Source: Phenylobacterium sp. (GTDB lineage: Bacteria; Pseudomonadota; Alphaproteobacteria; Caulobacterales; Caulobacteraceae). From it: DNA of 64,000 nucleotides. The DNA lies in the NCBI RefSeq assembly GCF_030651755.1, contig NZ_JAUSBZ010000048.1, positions 62,001-126,000 on the forward strand, written 5' to 3'. The notes beneath the pieces were generated by a model. The model did no database searches. It saw only the letters and a program-made list of their open reading frames with translations, and was not told the DNA's origin. Within the stretch, counting starts at the first letter, position 1; each line of letters begins with the position of its first letter. Shown here one piece after another: positions 31,533 through 40,640 of the stretch. The position numbers and the translations under genes are program-made.

Positions 31533-33230
31533 ATGACGTTTCAGTCCAGTCTTCAATGGGCGAGCCAGGGCTGGCGCGGCCCGCTGTTCGCCGCCCTGCT
31601 GGCCATGGTCGCCGGCCTGCCCGGCGTGTTCGCCATGCCGCCGCTGGATCGCGACGAATCGCGATTCGCCCAGGCCACCGCCCAGATGCTGGAGACCGGC
31701 GACTTCGTGGTCATCCGCTATCAGGACGAGCCGCGGTTCAAGAAGCCGGTGGGCATCCACTGGCTGCAGGCCGCCAGCGTCTCGGCGGTCTCGGCGGTGG
31801 AGGACCGGGAGATCTGGGCCTATCGCCTGCCGTCCCTGCTGGGCGCCATGCTGGCCGCAGCGGCCTGCGCCTGGGGCGCCGCGGCCTTCTTCGGCGCGCC
31901 CGGCGGGCTGATCGCCGGGGCGCTCCTGGGCTCGAGCCTGCTGCTCTCCACCGAGGCCTTCATCGCCAAGACCGACGCGGTGCTCTGCGGATCGGTGGTT
32001 CTGGCCCTGGCCGCCCTGGGGCGGATCTATGGCGCGGCCCGGGGCGGGCCGCCCGCGGGATGGCGGACTCGCCTGCTGTTCTGGCTCGGGCTGTCCCTGG
32101 CCCTGCTGGTCAAGGGACCGGTCGGCCTGATGGTGGCGCTGCTCACCATCATCGCCCTTGTGGTCTGGGAGCGAAGGGCCGACTGGCTGGGGGGATTGGG
32201 CCTCACATGGGGGCCGATTCTGCTGGTCGGACTGGTGGGGCCCTGGGCCTGGGCGGTGACCGTGGCCACCGACGGGGCGTTCTGGAGCACCGCCCTGATG
32301 AGCGATCTCGCCCCGAAGCTGGCCGGCGGTCATGAGACCCATGGGGCGCCCCCGGGCTACCACCTGCTGGGCCTGAGCCTGCTGGCCTTTCCGATGACCC
32401 TGCTGATCCCCGCCGGCCTGATCGCGGCCTGGACCCGGCGCCACGAACCGGGGGTGCGGTTCGCCCTCTGCTGGCTGATCCCCACCTGGATCGTGTTCGA
32501 ACTCGCCCCGACCAAGCTGGTCCACTACACCCTGCCAGTCTATGGCGCCCTGGCCTGGCTGGCCGCAGCCGCCCTGCAGGCGCCCCTGGGGCGCATCGCC
32601 CGCTGGACGGGGGCGGGCCTGGGCGCCTTGGCGGGCCTGATCCTGGCCGGGCTGTGCTTCGCCCTGTTGTCCAATTTCGGCGCCGCCGCCGATGTCACCG
32701 CTGCGGCCGCCGCCGGAGGCCTGCTGGCGGCGGCGGGCCTGCTGGGCGCCTTCATGCTCGTCAACCGCGCCCCTCGGGGGGCCATCGTCACCGCCATGGC
32801 CCTGACCGTGCTGGGGCACGGGGCCCTGTCGGCGGGGCTCGCCCCGGGTCTGGCGCCTCTCTGGTCCTCAGCCAGGGTGGCGCGGATCCTGGAGTCCGAG
32901 CGGCTGTTGCCGCGGCAGGGCATGGCGCCCTCCCCGGTCGCCGTCGCCGGATATGCTGAGCCGAGCCTGGTCTTCGCCCTGGGCACGCCGACCAAGCTTG
33001 GCGCGCCGGCCGACGCGGCCCAGGCCATCGCCACCTTCCGCCCCGCCGTCGTGGAGGCCGCCAGTGAGGCCGACTTCCGCCAGGCCCTCGACGACCGCGG
33101 CCTGCGGGTGCGCATGGTGCGTCAGGTGACCGGCTTGAACTATTCCAACGGGCGGCCGGTCGTGCTGCGGATCTATGTCAATGACGCGCCCCGGCCCCAA
33201 GCCCCCGCCGCCCCGGAGGCCCCGCCATGA
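31533..33230 (+). CDS. Family 39 (ArnT-like) membrane glycosyltransferase
   Basis: 565 aa with about 12 hydrophobic segments. The periplasmic loop motif MPPLDRDESRFAQATAQMLETGDFVV (Asp/Glu catalytic region of the PMT/ArnT family) and YQDEPRFKKPVGIHWLQAAS are clear. A soluble C-terminal portion (about 450-565) follows. It transfers a sugar from a polyprenyl-phosphate donor onto lipid A, another glycolipid or a protein in the periplasm. It pairs functionally with the divergent ArnC-like gene. Its stop overlaps the HMG-CoA lyase start by 4 bp. Confidence 0.88.
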   Translation: MTFQSSLQWASQGWRGPLFAALLAMVAGLPGVFAMPPLDRDESRFAQATAQMLETGDFVVIRYQDEPRFKKPVGIHWLQAASVSAVSAVEDREIWAYRLPSLLGAMLAAAACAWGAAAFFGAPGGLIAGALLGSSLLLSTEAFIAKTDAVLCGSVVLALAALGRIYGAARGGPPAGWRTRLLFWLGLSLALLVKGPVGLMVALLTIIALVVWERRADWLGGLGLTWGPILLVGLVGPWAWAVTVATDGAFWSTALMSDLAPKLAGGHETHGAPPGYHLLGLSLLAFPMTLLIPAGLIAAWTRRHEPGVRFALCWLIPTWIVFELAPTKLVHYTLPVYGALAWLAAAALQAPLGRIARWTGAGLGALAGLILAGLCFALLSNFGAAADVTAAAAAGGLLAAAGLLGAFMLVNRAPRGAIVTAMALTVLGHGALSAGLAPGLAPLWSSARVARILESERLLPRQGMAPSPVAVAGYAEPSLVFALGTPTKLGAPADAAQAIATFRPAVVEAASEADFRQALDDRGLRVRMVRQVTGLNYSNGRPVVLRIYVNDAPRPQAPAAPEAPP

Positions 33231-34129
33231 GCCGCACCATCCAGATCGTCGAGGTCGGGCCCCGGGATGGCCTGCAGAATGAGAAGGTCCTGCTGGAGAT
33301 CGACCAGAAGCTCGACTTCATCACCCGCCTGCGGGCCGCCGGCGCCCGGCGGATCGAGACCGTCTCCTTCGTCAATCCCAAGCGCGTGCCGCAGATGGCG
33401 GGCGCCGAGGAGATCATGGCCGCCCTGCCCGCCGAGGCCGGGTTCTCGCCCATCGGCCTTGTGCTGAACGCCCGCGGCTGGGAGCGGGCGGTGGCGGCGG
33501 GCTGCGCCGAGGCCAATGTGGTGGTCTGCGCCACCGACGGCTTCGGAATCCGCAACCAGGGCGCCACCACCGCAGAGCAGATGGACACCTTGGCCGCCAT
33601 TGTTGAGCGCCGCCAGATCGAAGGCGGGCCGGTTCTGTCGGTGACCCTGTCGGTGGCCTTCGGCTGCCCCTTCGACGGGGAGGTCAGCACCGACCAGGTG
33701 GTGGCCCTGGCCGCAGCCGCCGCGAGCCTGGGGGTTCCAGAGATCGCCCTGGCCGACACCATCGGCGTCGCCGATCCCTGGACCGTGCGTGAGCGGATCA
33801 CCGCCGTGCGCGCCGCCGCGCCTGACGCCGCCTTGCGGGTTCACTTCCACGATACGCGCAACACAGGCCTGGCCAACGCCTTCGCCGCCGTGGAGGCCGG
33901 GGTCGATGTGCTGGACGCCAGTTGCGGCGGCCTGGGCGGCTGTCCCTTCGCCCCGGAGGCCACGGGCAATATCGGCACCGAGGATCTGGTCTACATGCTG
34001 GAGCGGGCCGGGTTCGAGACGGGCTATGATCTCGACGCCCTGATCGAGACCGCCCGCTGGGTGTCGGGCCTGCTGGGCAAGCCGCCGGCGGCCTCGGTCA
34101 GCCGGGCCGGCGGATTTCCAAAGATCTGA
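33227..34129 (+). CDS. Hydroxymethylglutaryl-CoA lyase
   Basis: 300 aa. It cleaves HMG-CoA to acetyl-CoA and acetoacetate at the end of leucine degradation. The sequence carries VEVGPRDGLQNEKVLL (catalytic Arg/Asp), LVLNARGWERAV, VSVAFGCPFDGEV, the metal His in VHFHDTRNTGLAN and the C-terminal signature Cys in GGLGGCPFAPEATGN. It overlaps the preceding GT39 gene by 4 bp (ATGA) and no other leucine-pathway gene is nearby, so the pairing is probably one of convenience rather than pathway. Confidence 0.93.
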   Translation: MSRTIQIVEVGPRDGLQNEKVLLEIDQKLDFITRLRAAGARRIETVSFVNPKRVPQMAGAEEIMAALPAEAGFSPIGLVLNARGWERAVAAGCAEANVVVCATDGFGIRNQGATTAEQMDTLAAIVERRQIEGGPVLSVTLSVAFGCPFDGEVSTDQVVALAAAAASLGVPEIALADTIGVADPWTVRERITAVRAAAPDAALRVHFHDTRNTGLANAFAAVEAGVDVLDASCGGLGGCPFAPEATGNIGTEDLVYMLERAGFETGYDLDALIETARWVSGLLGKPPAASVSRAGGFPKI

Positions 34130-34138
34130 CTCCAGAGC

Positions 34139-35077
34139 CTAGACGGCCCGGCCGGTGAGCCGCCAGAGCAGGGGGCGGATGACCGCCGCGCCGACCACCA
34201 GGGGCCAAAGGAGCCAGGCCGCAGCCGCCTCCCCAGCCCCGCGGGCGCGTTTGCGAAAATAGCGGGCGAGACCCAGGCCCTTATAGAGCTCCACCTGCAG
34301 GGGACTGGCGCGGCTGGTGTGGCCCAGATGGATCACCTCGGCCTTGGGATGGAACATCACCTCGCCGCCGGCCTCGCGCACTCGCCAGCAGAGATCGATG
34401 TCCTCCACATGCAGGAAGTAGCCTTCGTCGAACCCGCCAAGACGGGCGTAGTCGGTCCTGCGCATGGCGAAGAAGGCGCCGGAAATGGTCGGAACCGGGC
34501 ACAGAGCGGCCGGCGCCGTCTCATTCTCCCAATGCACCTCGAAACGTCGCAGGGCGGGCGCCCGCCGGGTCAGGCCGCTGAGGGACAGAAGGGCGGCCAC
34601 CGGGGTGATCTCGCCGCGCCGGGCGCCGCGCTGCTCGCTGCCATCGGCGTTCAGCACGCGGCCCCCCACCAGACGCATGGTCTCGGCGCCCATCACCGCC
34701 CTGGCCAGGCCATGGGCGCCGCCGGGCTGCAGGAAGGCGTCGGGATTGAGGAAGATGAGCACCTCGCCGGTGGCGGCCCTGGCGCCCAGATTGGCCCCGC
34801 GGGCGAAGCCCACATTGCCCTGCCCGCGCACCAGCCGCATCTGTGCGTGGCGCTCAGCGAAGGCGTCCAGAACGGCCGACTCGCTGGGATCAGAGCCGTT
34901 GTCGACGACGATGAATTCGTCCACCTGCGGATCGTCGAGCACACAGGCGAGGCTCTGGTCCAGAGCCTCGCCTGTCATGTACACGACCATGATCACCGAG
35001 ATGCGAGCATCCTCGGCGATTCCATGCGGCGTCGGGGCGGTCTCGACCGCCACAAACGATGCGCCGATATCGTTCAT
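34139..35077 (-). CDS. Family 2 glycosyltransferase (rhamnosyltransferase-like)
   Basis: 312 aa. The GT2 core has [62 protein letters not shown] and a DxD-like ENETAP...[21 protein letters not shown] block. A C-terminal hydrophobic patch ([21 protein letters not shown]) may attach it to the membrane. It probably adds a deoxysugar to a surface polysaccharide. The start overlaps the thrS stop by 4 bp, making it the third gene of yidD-thrS-GT2. Confidence 0.88.
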   Translation of the reverse strand: MNDIGASFVAVETAPTPHGIAEDARISVIMVVYMTGEALDQSLACVLDDPQVDEFIVVDNGSDPSESAVLDAFAERHAQMRLVRGQGNVGFARGANLGARAATGEVLIFLNPDAFLQPGGAHGLARAVMGAETMRLVGGRVLNADGSEQRGARRGEITPVAALLSLSGLTRRAPALRRFEVHWENETAPAALCPVPTISGAFFAMRRTDYARLGGFDEGYFLHVEDIDLCWRVREAGGEVMFHPKAEVIHLGHTSRASPLQVELYKGLGLARYFRKRARGAGEAAAAWLLWPLVVGAAVIRPLLWRLTGRAV

Positions 35078-37053
35078 CCAGCCTCCATGGCCTCGGCGGA
35101 CCCCCCGGAATCCACCTCGCCCCGAGCCTCGCGCTCAACATCGGGCGGAAGCGCCTCGGAGGCAAGCGCTGAGACGGCTTCCTCCAGGGTCAGGATCTCC
35201 TGTCCCTGAGATCCGAGGCGTCGCAGAGCCACCTTGCCCTCCTCGGCCTCGCGGCGACCGACGACGGCGATGACGGGGGTCTTGGTCAGGCTGTGCTCGC
35301 GGATCTTGTAGTTGATCTTCTCATTCCTCAGGTCGGTCTCCACCCGCAGGCCCGCCGCCTTCAGCCTCGCCGCGGCGGCCCGGGCGAAGTCGTCGGCGTC
35401 CGAGGTGATCGTCGCCACCACCACCTGCACAGGCGCGAGCCACAGGGGGAAGGCGCCGGCATAGTTCTCAATCAGCATGCCGATGAAACGTTCCATCGAG
35501 CCGGCGATCGCCCGGTGCAGCATCACCGGGCGCTGCTTTGAGCCATCCTCGGCCACATATTCGGCGTCCAGGCGCTCAGGCAGGACGAAGTCCAGTTGCA
35601 GGGTGCCGCATTGCCACGTCCGGCCGATGGCGTCGCGCAGGTGGAATTCGAGCTTCGGGCCATAGAAGGCGCCTTCCCCGGGCAGGTGCTCGACCCCCAT
35701 GTTCACCGCCTGCCGGGCGGCGCGCTCAAGCTTGGCCTCGGCGATGTCCCAGATTTCGTCGGTGCCGGCCCTGAGGTCGGGCCGCAGGGCGAGCTTCACC
35801 GAGTGCAGTTCGAGGCCAAAGTCGGCATAGGCGGAGTTGAGCAGGCGGACGAACCGCTTGGTCTCCTCCTCCACCTGATCCTCACGGCAGAAGATGTGGG
35901 CGTCGTCCTGGGTGAAGCCGCGCACCCGCATGATGCCGTGCAGGGCGCCGGAGGGCTCATAGCGATGGCAGGCGCCGAACTCGGCCATACGCAGGGGCAG
36001 GTCGCGATAGGACTTCTGGCCGACATTGAAGATCTGCACGTGGCCGGGGCAGTTCATCGGCTTGACGGCCAGGCTCTCGCCTTCGGCGGTCTCGCAGACG
36101 AACATGTTGGCGCCGAACTTCTCCCAGTGACCCGAGGCCTCCCACAGGGTGCGGTCCAGGATCTGAGGCGTCTTGACCTCCTCATAGCCGTCCTTGGTCA
36201 GGCGTCGGCGTATGTACTCCTCGACGGCGCGGTAGAGGGTCCAGCCCTTGGCGTGCCAGAAGACCATCCCCTTGCCCTCTTCCTGGATGTGGAAGAGGTC
36301 CATGGCCTTGCCGATCCTGCGGTGGTCGCGGCGTTCGGCCTCTTCCACCCGTTGGATATAGGCTTCCAGATCGGCCTCGGTGGCCCAGGCCGTGCCGTAG
36401 ATCCGCTGTAGCTGGGCGTTGCGGTGGTCGCCCCGCCAGTAGGCGCCGGCCAGCTTGGTCAGCTTGAAGGCCTTCCCCACATGTTTGGTCGAGGGCAGGT
36501 GCGGGCCGAGACACAGGTCCTTCCAGGCCCCCTGCCAATAGACGCTGATCTCCTCGGATTCCGGCAGGTCCTCGATGATCTCGGCCTTGTAGGCCTCGCC
36601 TATCCCACGGAAGTGCTCGATCGCGTGGTTGCGGTCCCAGACCTCCCGGCGGATCGGCTCGTCGCGCTCGACGATCTCGCGCATCTTGGCCTCGATCTTT
36701 TCGAAGTCATCGAGACTGAAGGGCTCGTCGCGGGCGAAGTCGTAATAGAAGCCGTCCTCGATGGACGGGCCGATGGTCACCTGGGTGCCGGGGAACAGCT
36801 CCTGAACCGCCTCGGCCAGCACGTGGGCGGCGTCATGGCGGATGGTCTCCAGGACCTCGGGGTCCTCCCGCGTCAGGATCTGGAAGGCGCCGCCATGGTT
36901 CAGGGGCCGTTCCAGGTCCAGCAGCTGGCCGTCCAGCTTCACCAGCACGGCCTTCTTCTCCAGGGACTTGGAGATGCCCGCGGCGATCTGGCGGCCGGTC
37001 ACGCCGACCTCAAAGGGCCGTTTTGAACCGTCGGGAAAAACGAGCTCGATCAT
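35074..37053 (-). CDS. thrS: Threonyl-tRNA synthetase
   Basis: 659 aa, full length. The N-terminal TGS domain (about 1-60) is followed by the editing domain with [20 protein letters not shown] and the class II catalytic core with [10 protein letters not shown] (Cys zinc ligand), [19 protein letters not shown] (motif 2), [10 protein letters not shown] and [27 protein letters not shown] (motif 3). The anticodon-binding domain (about 550-645) follows. It overlaps yidD upstream and GT2 downstream by 4 bp each. Confidence 0.98.
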   Translation of the reverse strand: MIELVFPDGSKRPFEVGVTGRQIAAGISKSLEKKAVLVKLDGQLLDLERPLNHGGAFQILTREDPEVLETIRHDAAHVLAEAVQELFPGTQVTIGPSIEDGFYYDFARDEPFSLDDFEKIEAKMREIVERDEPIRREVWDRNHAIEHFRGIGEAYKAEIIEDLPESEEISVYWQGAWKDLCLGPHLPSTKHVGKAFKLTKLAGAYWRGDHRNAQLQRIYGTAWATEADLEAYIQRVEEAERRDHRRIGKAMDLFHIQEEGKGMVFWHAKGWTLYRAVEEYIRRRLTKDGYEEVKTPQILDRTLWEASGHWEKFGANMFVCETAEGESLAVKPMNCPGHVQIFNVGQKSYRDLPLRMAEFGACHRYEPSGALHGIMRVRGFTQDDAHIFCREDQVEEETKRFVRLLNSAYADFGLELHSVKLALRPDLRAGTDEIWDIAEAKLERAARQAVNMGVEHLPGEGAFYGPKLEFHLRDAIGRTWQCGTLQLDFVLPERLDAEYVAEDGSKQRPVMLHRAIAGSMERFIGMLIENYAGAFPLWLAPVQVVVATITSDADDFARAAAARLKAAGLRVETDLRNEKINYKIREHSLTKTPVIAVVGRREAEEGKVALRRLGSQGQEILTLEEAVSALASEALPPDVEREARGEVDSGGSAEAMEAG

Positions 37054-37322
37054 GTGTCACACGTCCATTTGCGCGCCGGCGACTCGTCGGAGCGGCCCGG
37101 CGGCGGAGGCGGCGGATCATAGCCCGAACCGCCCCAGGGGTTGCATCGGCACAGCCGCCGCGCCGCAAGCCAGGAGCCGCGCCAGGGGCCGTGATCGATC
37201 AGCGCCTGAGCCGCATAGTCCGAACAGGTCGGCAGAAAGCGGCAATGGCGTCCGATCAAGGGGGAAAGCGTCAGCTTGTAGGCGCGATGAGCGCCTCTGA
37301 CGCAGGATTCATAGGGGGTCAT
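37050..37322 (-). CDS. yidD: Membrane protein insertion efficiency factor YidD
   Basis: 90 aa. The YidD signature [31 protein letters not shown] and [18 protein letters not shown] is complete. YidD is a small amphipathic helix protein that assists the YidC insertase; normally it sits beside rnpA-yidC, but here it is upstream of thrS with a 4-bp overlap. The C-terminus is slightly longer than usual and Pro rich. Confidence 0.92.
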   Translation of the reverse strand: MTPYESCVRGAHRAYKLTLSPLIGRHCRFLPTCSDYAAQALIDHGPWRGSWLAARRLCRCNPWGGSGYDPPPPPPGRSDESPARKWTCDT

Positions 37323-37376
37323 GCCGGCCGCAGGCTTGCGAATACTCGCAGCGATTACGTTGCGGGGGCGGTCAAA

Positions 37377-37826
37377 TCAAGCCGCGCCGGCGGGGCTAGT
37401 TCGCGTCATGGCCTGACGGACAGCATCGACCGTCGCCTCGAACGCCAGAAGCGTGGAGGCGTGGCGGGCGGGATAGTCCTTCACCGGCGCAAGCATGGCG
37501 AGATCCGAAAAACGTCCAAGCGGCGCGTCTGCGCCATCCTTCAACATAGCACGGAAGGCGTCCCGGGCCATCTCGATCTCCGCCAGACTGGCGCCGACCA
37601 CGTGGGTCCCCAGCACGGCGGCGGCGGCCTGGCCCAGCGCACAGGCCTTCACGTCCTGGGCGAAGTCGACCACCTGGTCGCGCTCGAGGCGCACATCGAC
37701 CACCACCCGGCTGCCGCACAGCTTGGCCACCTTCTCCGAGGTGCCGTGCGGCTGCGCCAGACGCCCGGCCCGGGGCATGTTGGCCGCGAGTTTCAGAAGC
37801 CTGCTCGAATAGAGATCGTCGATCAT
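37377..37826 (-). CDS. Iron-sulfur cluster assembly scaffold protein, NifU-N/IscU-like
   Basis: 149 aa. The IscU-like fold shows KLCGSRVVVDV (Cys37) and VKACALGQAAAAVL (Cys62). The third cluster-ligand Cys of IscU/SufU is missing: the equivalent segment reads YPARHASTLLAFEA. Such two-Cys versions recur in Alphaproteobacteria and may act differently from true scaffolds. It follows yidD on the same strand after a 54-bp gap. Function as a scaffold is inferred from fold, not proven. Confidence 0.8.
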   Translation of the reverse strand: MIDDLYSSRLLKLAANMPRAGRLAQPHGTSEKVAKLCGSRVVVDVRLERDQVVDFAQDVKACALGQAAAAVLGTHVVGASLAEIEMARDAFRAMLKDGADAPLGRFSDLAMLAPVKDYPARHASTLLAFEATVDAVRQAMTRTSPAGAA

Positions 37827-37843
37827 GGGACTGATCTAGGCAT

Positions 37844-38398
37844 TCAGCGGGACCTGCGCCACGCGGCCTCCGCCTTCGCCTTCAGCGCCTCGCCCATGGC
37901 GGCGAAGCCCTTCTTCAACGGCCGCTGAACCCGCTTGGCCGCAGCCGGACCCAACAGGCCCTGATACAGCTCGCCATTGGAGACGATGCAGGCATGGTCG
38001 GCCACCTGATCGATCTCGATATAGCGGATGGCCACGCCCAGCCCGCTGGCCACGCTGGTGCGCCAGTGCAGCTGTTCATTGGGCACCCAGTCCAGAACCA
38101 CAGGCTCGATGTGCCGCTGGGGCTGGTCGGGCAGGGCCAGGGTCAGCTCAAGGGGCGCGCCAATCGACAGGACCCCTGAGGCCCGGGGGTAAAGGGGATT
38201 CCACTCCGGCCAGGCGTTGAGATCGGTGATCAGCGCCCAAAGCGTCTCGGGCGGAGCCTGGACGCCGATGCGGTGCTCGAGTTTGAGCCCGCTTGGTCCC
38301 GAGCCGCCCTTGCGCTTGCCAAAGCCGAACCCCGGCATGAAGGACGGCGATAGCTGGCTGGTCGCCAGGGCGTTGGTGTTGCGGTTCATGCCCATCAT
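37844..38398 (-). CDS. SRPBCC family protein
   Basis: 184 aa from ATG 38398 with GGAGG upstream. After a glycine-rich N-terminal 35 residues, the START/Bet v1-like domain reads HRIGVQAPPETLWALITDLNAWPEWNPLYPRASG, then VLDWVPNEQLHWRTSV. The C-terminus is basic (KGFAAMGEALKAKAEAAWRRSR). These proteins hold a hydrophobic cavity for lipids or aromatic ligands; the ligand is unknown. It lies between cysS and the Fe-S scaffold on the same strand. Confidence 0.82.
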   Translation of the reverse strand: MMGMNRNTNALATSQLSPSFMPGFGFGKRKGGSGPSGLKLEHRIGVQAPPETLWALITDLNAWPEWNPLYPRASGVLSIGAPLELTLALPDQPQRHIEPVVLDWVPNEQLHWRTSVASGLGVAIRYIEIDQVADHACIVSNGELYQGLLGPAAAKRVQRPLKKGFAAMGEALKAKAEAAWRRSR

Positions 38399-38433
38399 GA
38401 CTCAGTCCTCCAGAGAGACGGGGGGTCGGCGCA

Positions 38434-39834
38434 TCAGGTTGGCTCCTTCAGCCGCCAGGTGGCGCCATCTGCGGAATCCATGACCACCACATTGAGGGCG
38501 TTCAATTCGTCCCGGATAGCATCGGCCCGTGGCCAATCCTTGGCGGTGCGCGCGGCGATGCGATCAGCGATCAGCCCCTCGACCCTGGCCTTCAGTTCAG
38601 GGTCAGCCCCGCCCTGAAACCAGGATTCCGGATCGGCCTGCAGGAAGCCCAACAGGGCGCCGGAGGCCAGCAGTTCGCCCTTGGCCTGGGCGCGGGCCGC
38701 CTCGTCGCCGGTCTCGATGATCGAGGCCAGCGCGAACAGCTCGGCCATGGCCTGGGCGGTGTTGAGGTCGTCCTCCAGGGCCGCCAGGAAGCGTGGGGCT
38801 GGGGCGTCGGTGCTGGCGGTGATGTCGGCGGAGCGGCGCAGGGCGCCATAGAGCCGGTCCAGGGACTTGCGCGCCTGTTCCAGCAGTTCGCCTGACCATT
38901 CCTGGGGCGCGCGATAGTGGCCGACCAAGAGGGCCCAGCGGACCGCCTCGCCCGGCGTCTCCTTCACCAGGTCATGGACCAGGACCACATTGCCCAGGCT
39001 CTTGGACATCTTTTCCGAACCGAAGTTCAGGAAGCCATTGTGCATCCAGTAGCGGGCATAGTCGCCCCCGTGCCCGGCCTCGCAGCCGTGGGCGGCGCAG
39101 ATTCCTTGGGCCAGTTCGTTCTCATGGTGGGGGAAGATCAGGTCGTTGCCGCCCCCGTGGATGTCGATGGGCAGGCCGAGCGTCTGCTCGATCATGGCCG
39201 AGCACTCGATGTGCCAGCCGGGACGCCCAGGCCCCCAGGGGCTGTCCCACACCGGCTCGCCCGGTTTGGACGGCTTCCACAGGACGAAGTCAGCAGGGTT
39301 GCGCTTATAGGGCGCCACATCGACCCGGGCGCCGGCGATCATATCCTCCAGGCCGCGGCCTGAGAGCTGGCCATAGTCGGGATAGGCCTCCGTGCTGAAC
39401 AGCACATGGCCCTCGGCGGCATAGGCCGCCCCCTTGTCCACCAGACGGCCGATCATCTCGATGATCGCGTCCATGGTCTGGGTGGCGCGGGGCTGGAAGG
39501 TGGGCGCAAGCGCCCCCAGCGTCGCCATGTCGCGATTATAGATGTCGAGATAGCGCTGGGTGATGACGTCGATCTCGACGCCTTCGGCCTGGGCCTTGGC
39601 GTTGATCTTGTCGTCCACGTCGGTGACGTTGGCCGCATAAAGCACGGCGTCCCGGCCATAGATGTGACGCAGCAGACGGAACAGCACGTCGAACACCACC
39701 ACCGGCCGGGCGTTGCCGATATGGGCGTAGTTATAGACCGTCGGTCCGCAGACATACATCGTCACCCGCTGGGGATCGACGGGGACGAAGGGCCGCTTTT
39801 CACGGGCCATGGTGTCATAGAGATTCAGGGACAT
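38434..39834 (-). CDS. cysS: Cysteinyl-tRNA synthetase
   Basis: 466 aa, usual length. Class I signature HIGH is YNYAHIGNARP, KMSKS is SEKMSKSLGN, and the zinc site includes Cys in VCGPTVYNY and CSAMIEQ. The C-terminal helical anticodon-binding part ends NVVVMDSADGATWRLKEPT. The gene is divergent from folE across a 182-bp region. Confidence 0.98.
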   Translation of the reverse strand: MSLNLYDTMAREKRPFVPVDPQRVTMYVCGPTVYNYAHIGNARPVVVFDVLFRLLRHIYGRDAVLYAANVTDVDDKINAKAQAEGVEIDVITQRYLDIYNRDMATLGALAPTFQPRATQTMDAIIEMIGRLVDKGAAYAAEGHVLFSTEAYPDYGQLSGRGLEDMIAGARVDVAPYKRNPADFVLWKPSKPGEPVWDSPWGPGRPGWHIECSAMIEQTLGLPIDIHGGGNDLIFPHHENELAQGICAAHGCEAGHGGDYARYWMHNGFLNFGSEKMSKSLGNVVLVHDLVKETPGEAVRWALLVGHYRAPQEWSGELLEQARKSLDRLYGALRRSADITASTDAPAPRFLAALEDDLNTAQAMAELFALASIIETGDEAARAQAKGELLASGALLGFLQADPESWFQGGADPELKARVEGLIADRIAARTAKDWPRADAIRDELNALNVVVMDSADGATWRLKEPT

Positions 39835-39963
39835 CGACCATACTGACGCTGCGGAACGGTTGCCCGCTCGGTTTAGGGAACCATATACAGATCAGCCGGG
39901 CGGGAAGACAGGGGGCGCATCTGCTCAAGCTTCCCGACCGTACCTCGGCGGCACGCGTCATTT

Positions 39964-39981
39964 CCGGAGCCCTCGCTCCGG
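39964..39981 (+). promoter_or_regulatory. Leader hairpin upstream of folE
   Basis: CCGGAGC (39964-39970) and GCTCCGG (39975-39981) form a perfect 7-bp stem around CCTC, about 35 bp upstream of the folE start. It may affect folE mRNA stability or translation. No known pterin riboswitch features are seen, so the function is open. Confidence 0.3.
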
Positions 39982-40016
39982 CGCAACTCAGCACCAGAAA
40001 GACCCGAATCAATCCC

Positions 40017-40640
40017 ATGGACGCCATCACCCCTGAACGGACCATCGTCGGCGCCGACCTGGAACCCGTCGCCCGCCCGACCCGCGAAGAGGCCATGGCC
40101 GCTGTTCGCACCCTGATCGCCTGGGCCGGGGACGATCCCCGCCGCGAGGGCGTGATCGACACGCCCAAACGGGTGGTGGACGCCTATGCTGACTGGTTCG
40201 AGGGCTATGGCGCCGATCCGGCCAAGGAGCTGTCGCGGACCTTTGAGGATGTGCAGGGCTATGACGACATCGTCATGCTCCGCGAGATCGAGGTGGAGAG
40301 CCACTGCGAGCACCACATGGCGCCCTTCCTGGGCAAGGCCTATGTGGCCTACATGCCGACCAACCGCGTCGTCGGCATCTCCAAACTGGCCCGGGTTGTG
40401 GAGATCTACGCCAAGCGTCTCCAGACCCAGGAGACCATGACCCAGCAGATCGCCGACGCCATCACCGACAGCCTGCGCCCGGCCGGCGTGGCCGTGCTGA
40501 TCGACGCCCAGCACCAGTGCATGACCACCCGCGGGGTCCACCACCGCCACGTCAGCACCATCACCACCCAGTTCACCGGCGTATTCAAGACCGACAACAG
40601 CCTGCGCCAGCGGTTCCTGGACTTCGTCAACAAGCGCTAG
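40017..40640 (+). CDS. folE: GTP cyclohydrolase I
   Basis: 207 aa. It converts GTP to dihydroneopterin triphosphate, the entry step of folate/pterin synthesis. Zinc and catalytic motifs are EVESHCEHHMAPFLGKAYVAYMP and a later DAQHQCMTTRGVHH; LQTQETMTQQIADAI is also diagnostic. This is the zinc FolE1 type. It ends sharing its TAG with the converging DUF817 gene (4-bp overlap). Confidence 0.97.
   Translation: MDAITPERTIVGADLEPVARPTREEAMAAVRTLIAWAGDDPRREGVIDTPKRVVDAYADWFEGYGADPAKELSRTFEDVQGYDDIVMLREIEVESHCEHHMAPFLGKAYVAYMPTNRVVGISKLARVVEIYAKRLQTQETMTQQIADAITDSLRPAGVAVLIDAQHQCMTTRGVHHRHVSTITTQFTGVFKTDNSLRQRFLDFVNKR

Noticed and set aside
31479-32819. N-terminal extension of the ArnC-like glycosyltransferase frame
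   Set aside because: The extension is Gln/Gly-rich antisense of the GT39 gene; ATG 31478 has a ribosome site and starts the canonical domain.
39835-40016. Folate-type riboswitch before folE
   Set aside because: Only a simple 7-bp hairpin is visible; known tetrahydrofolate riboswitch features are missing.
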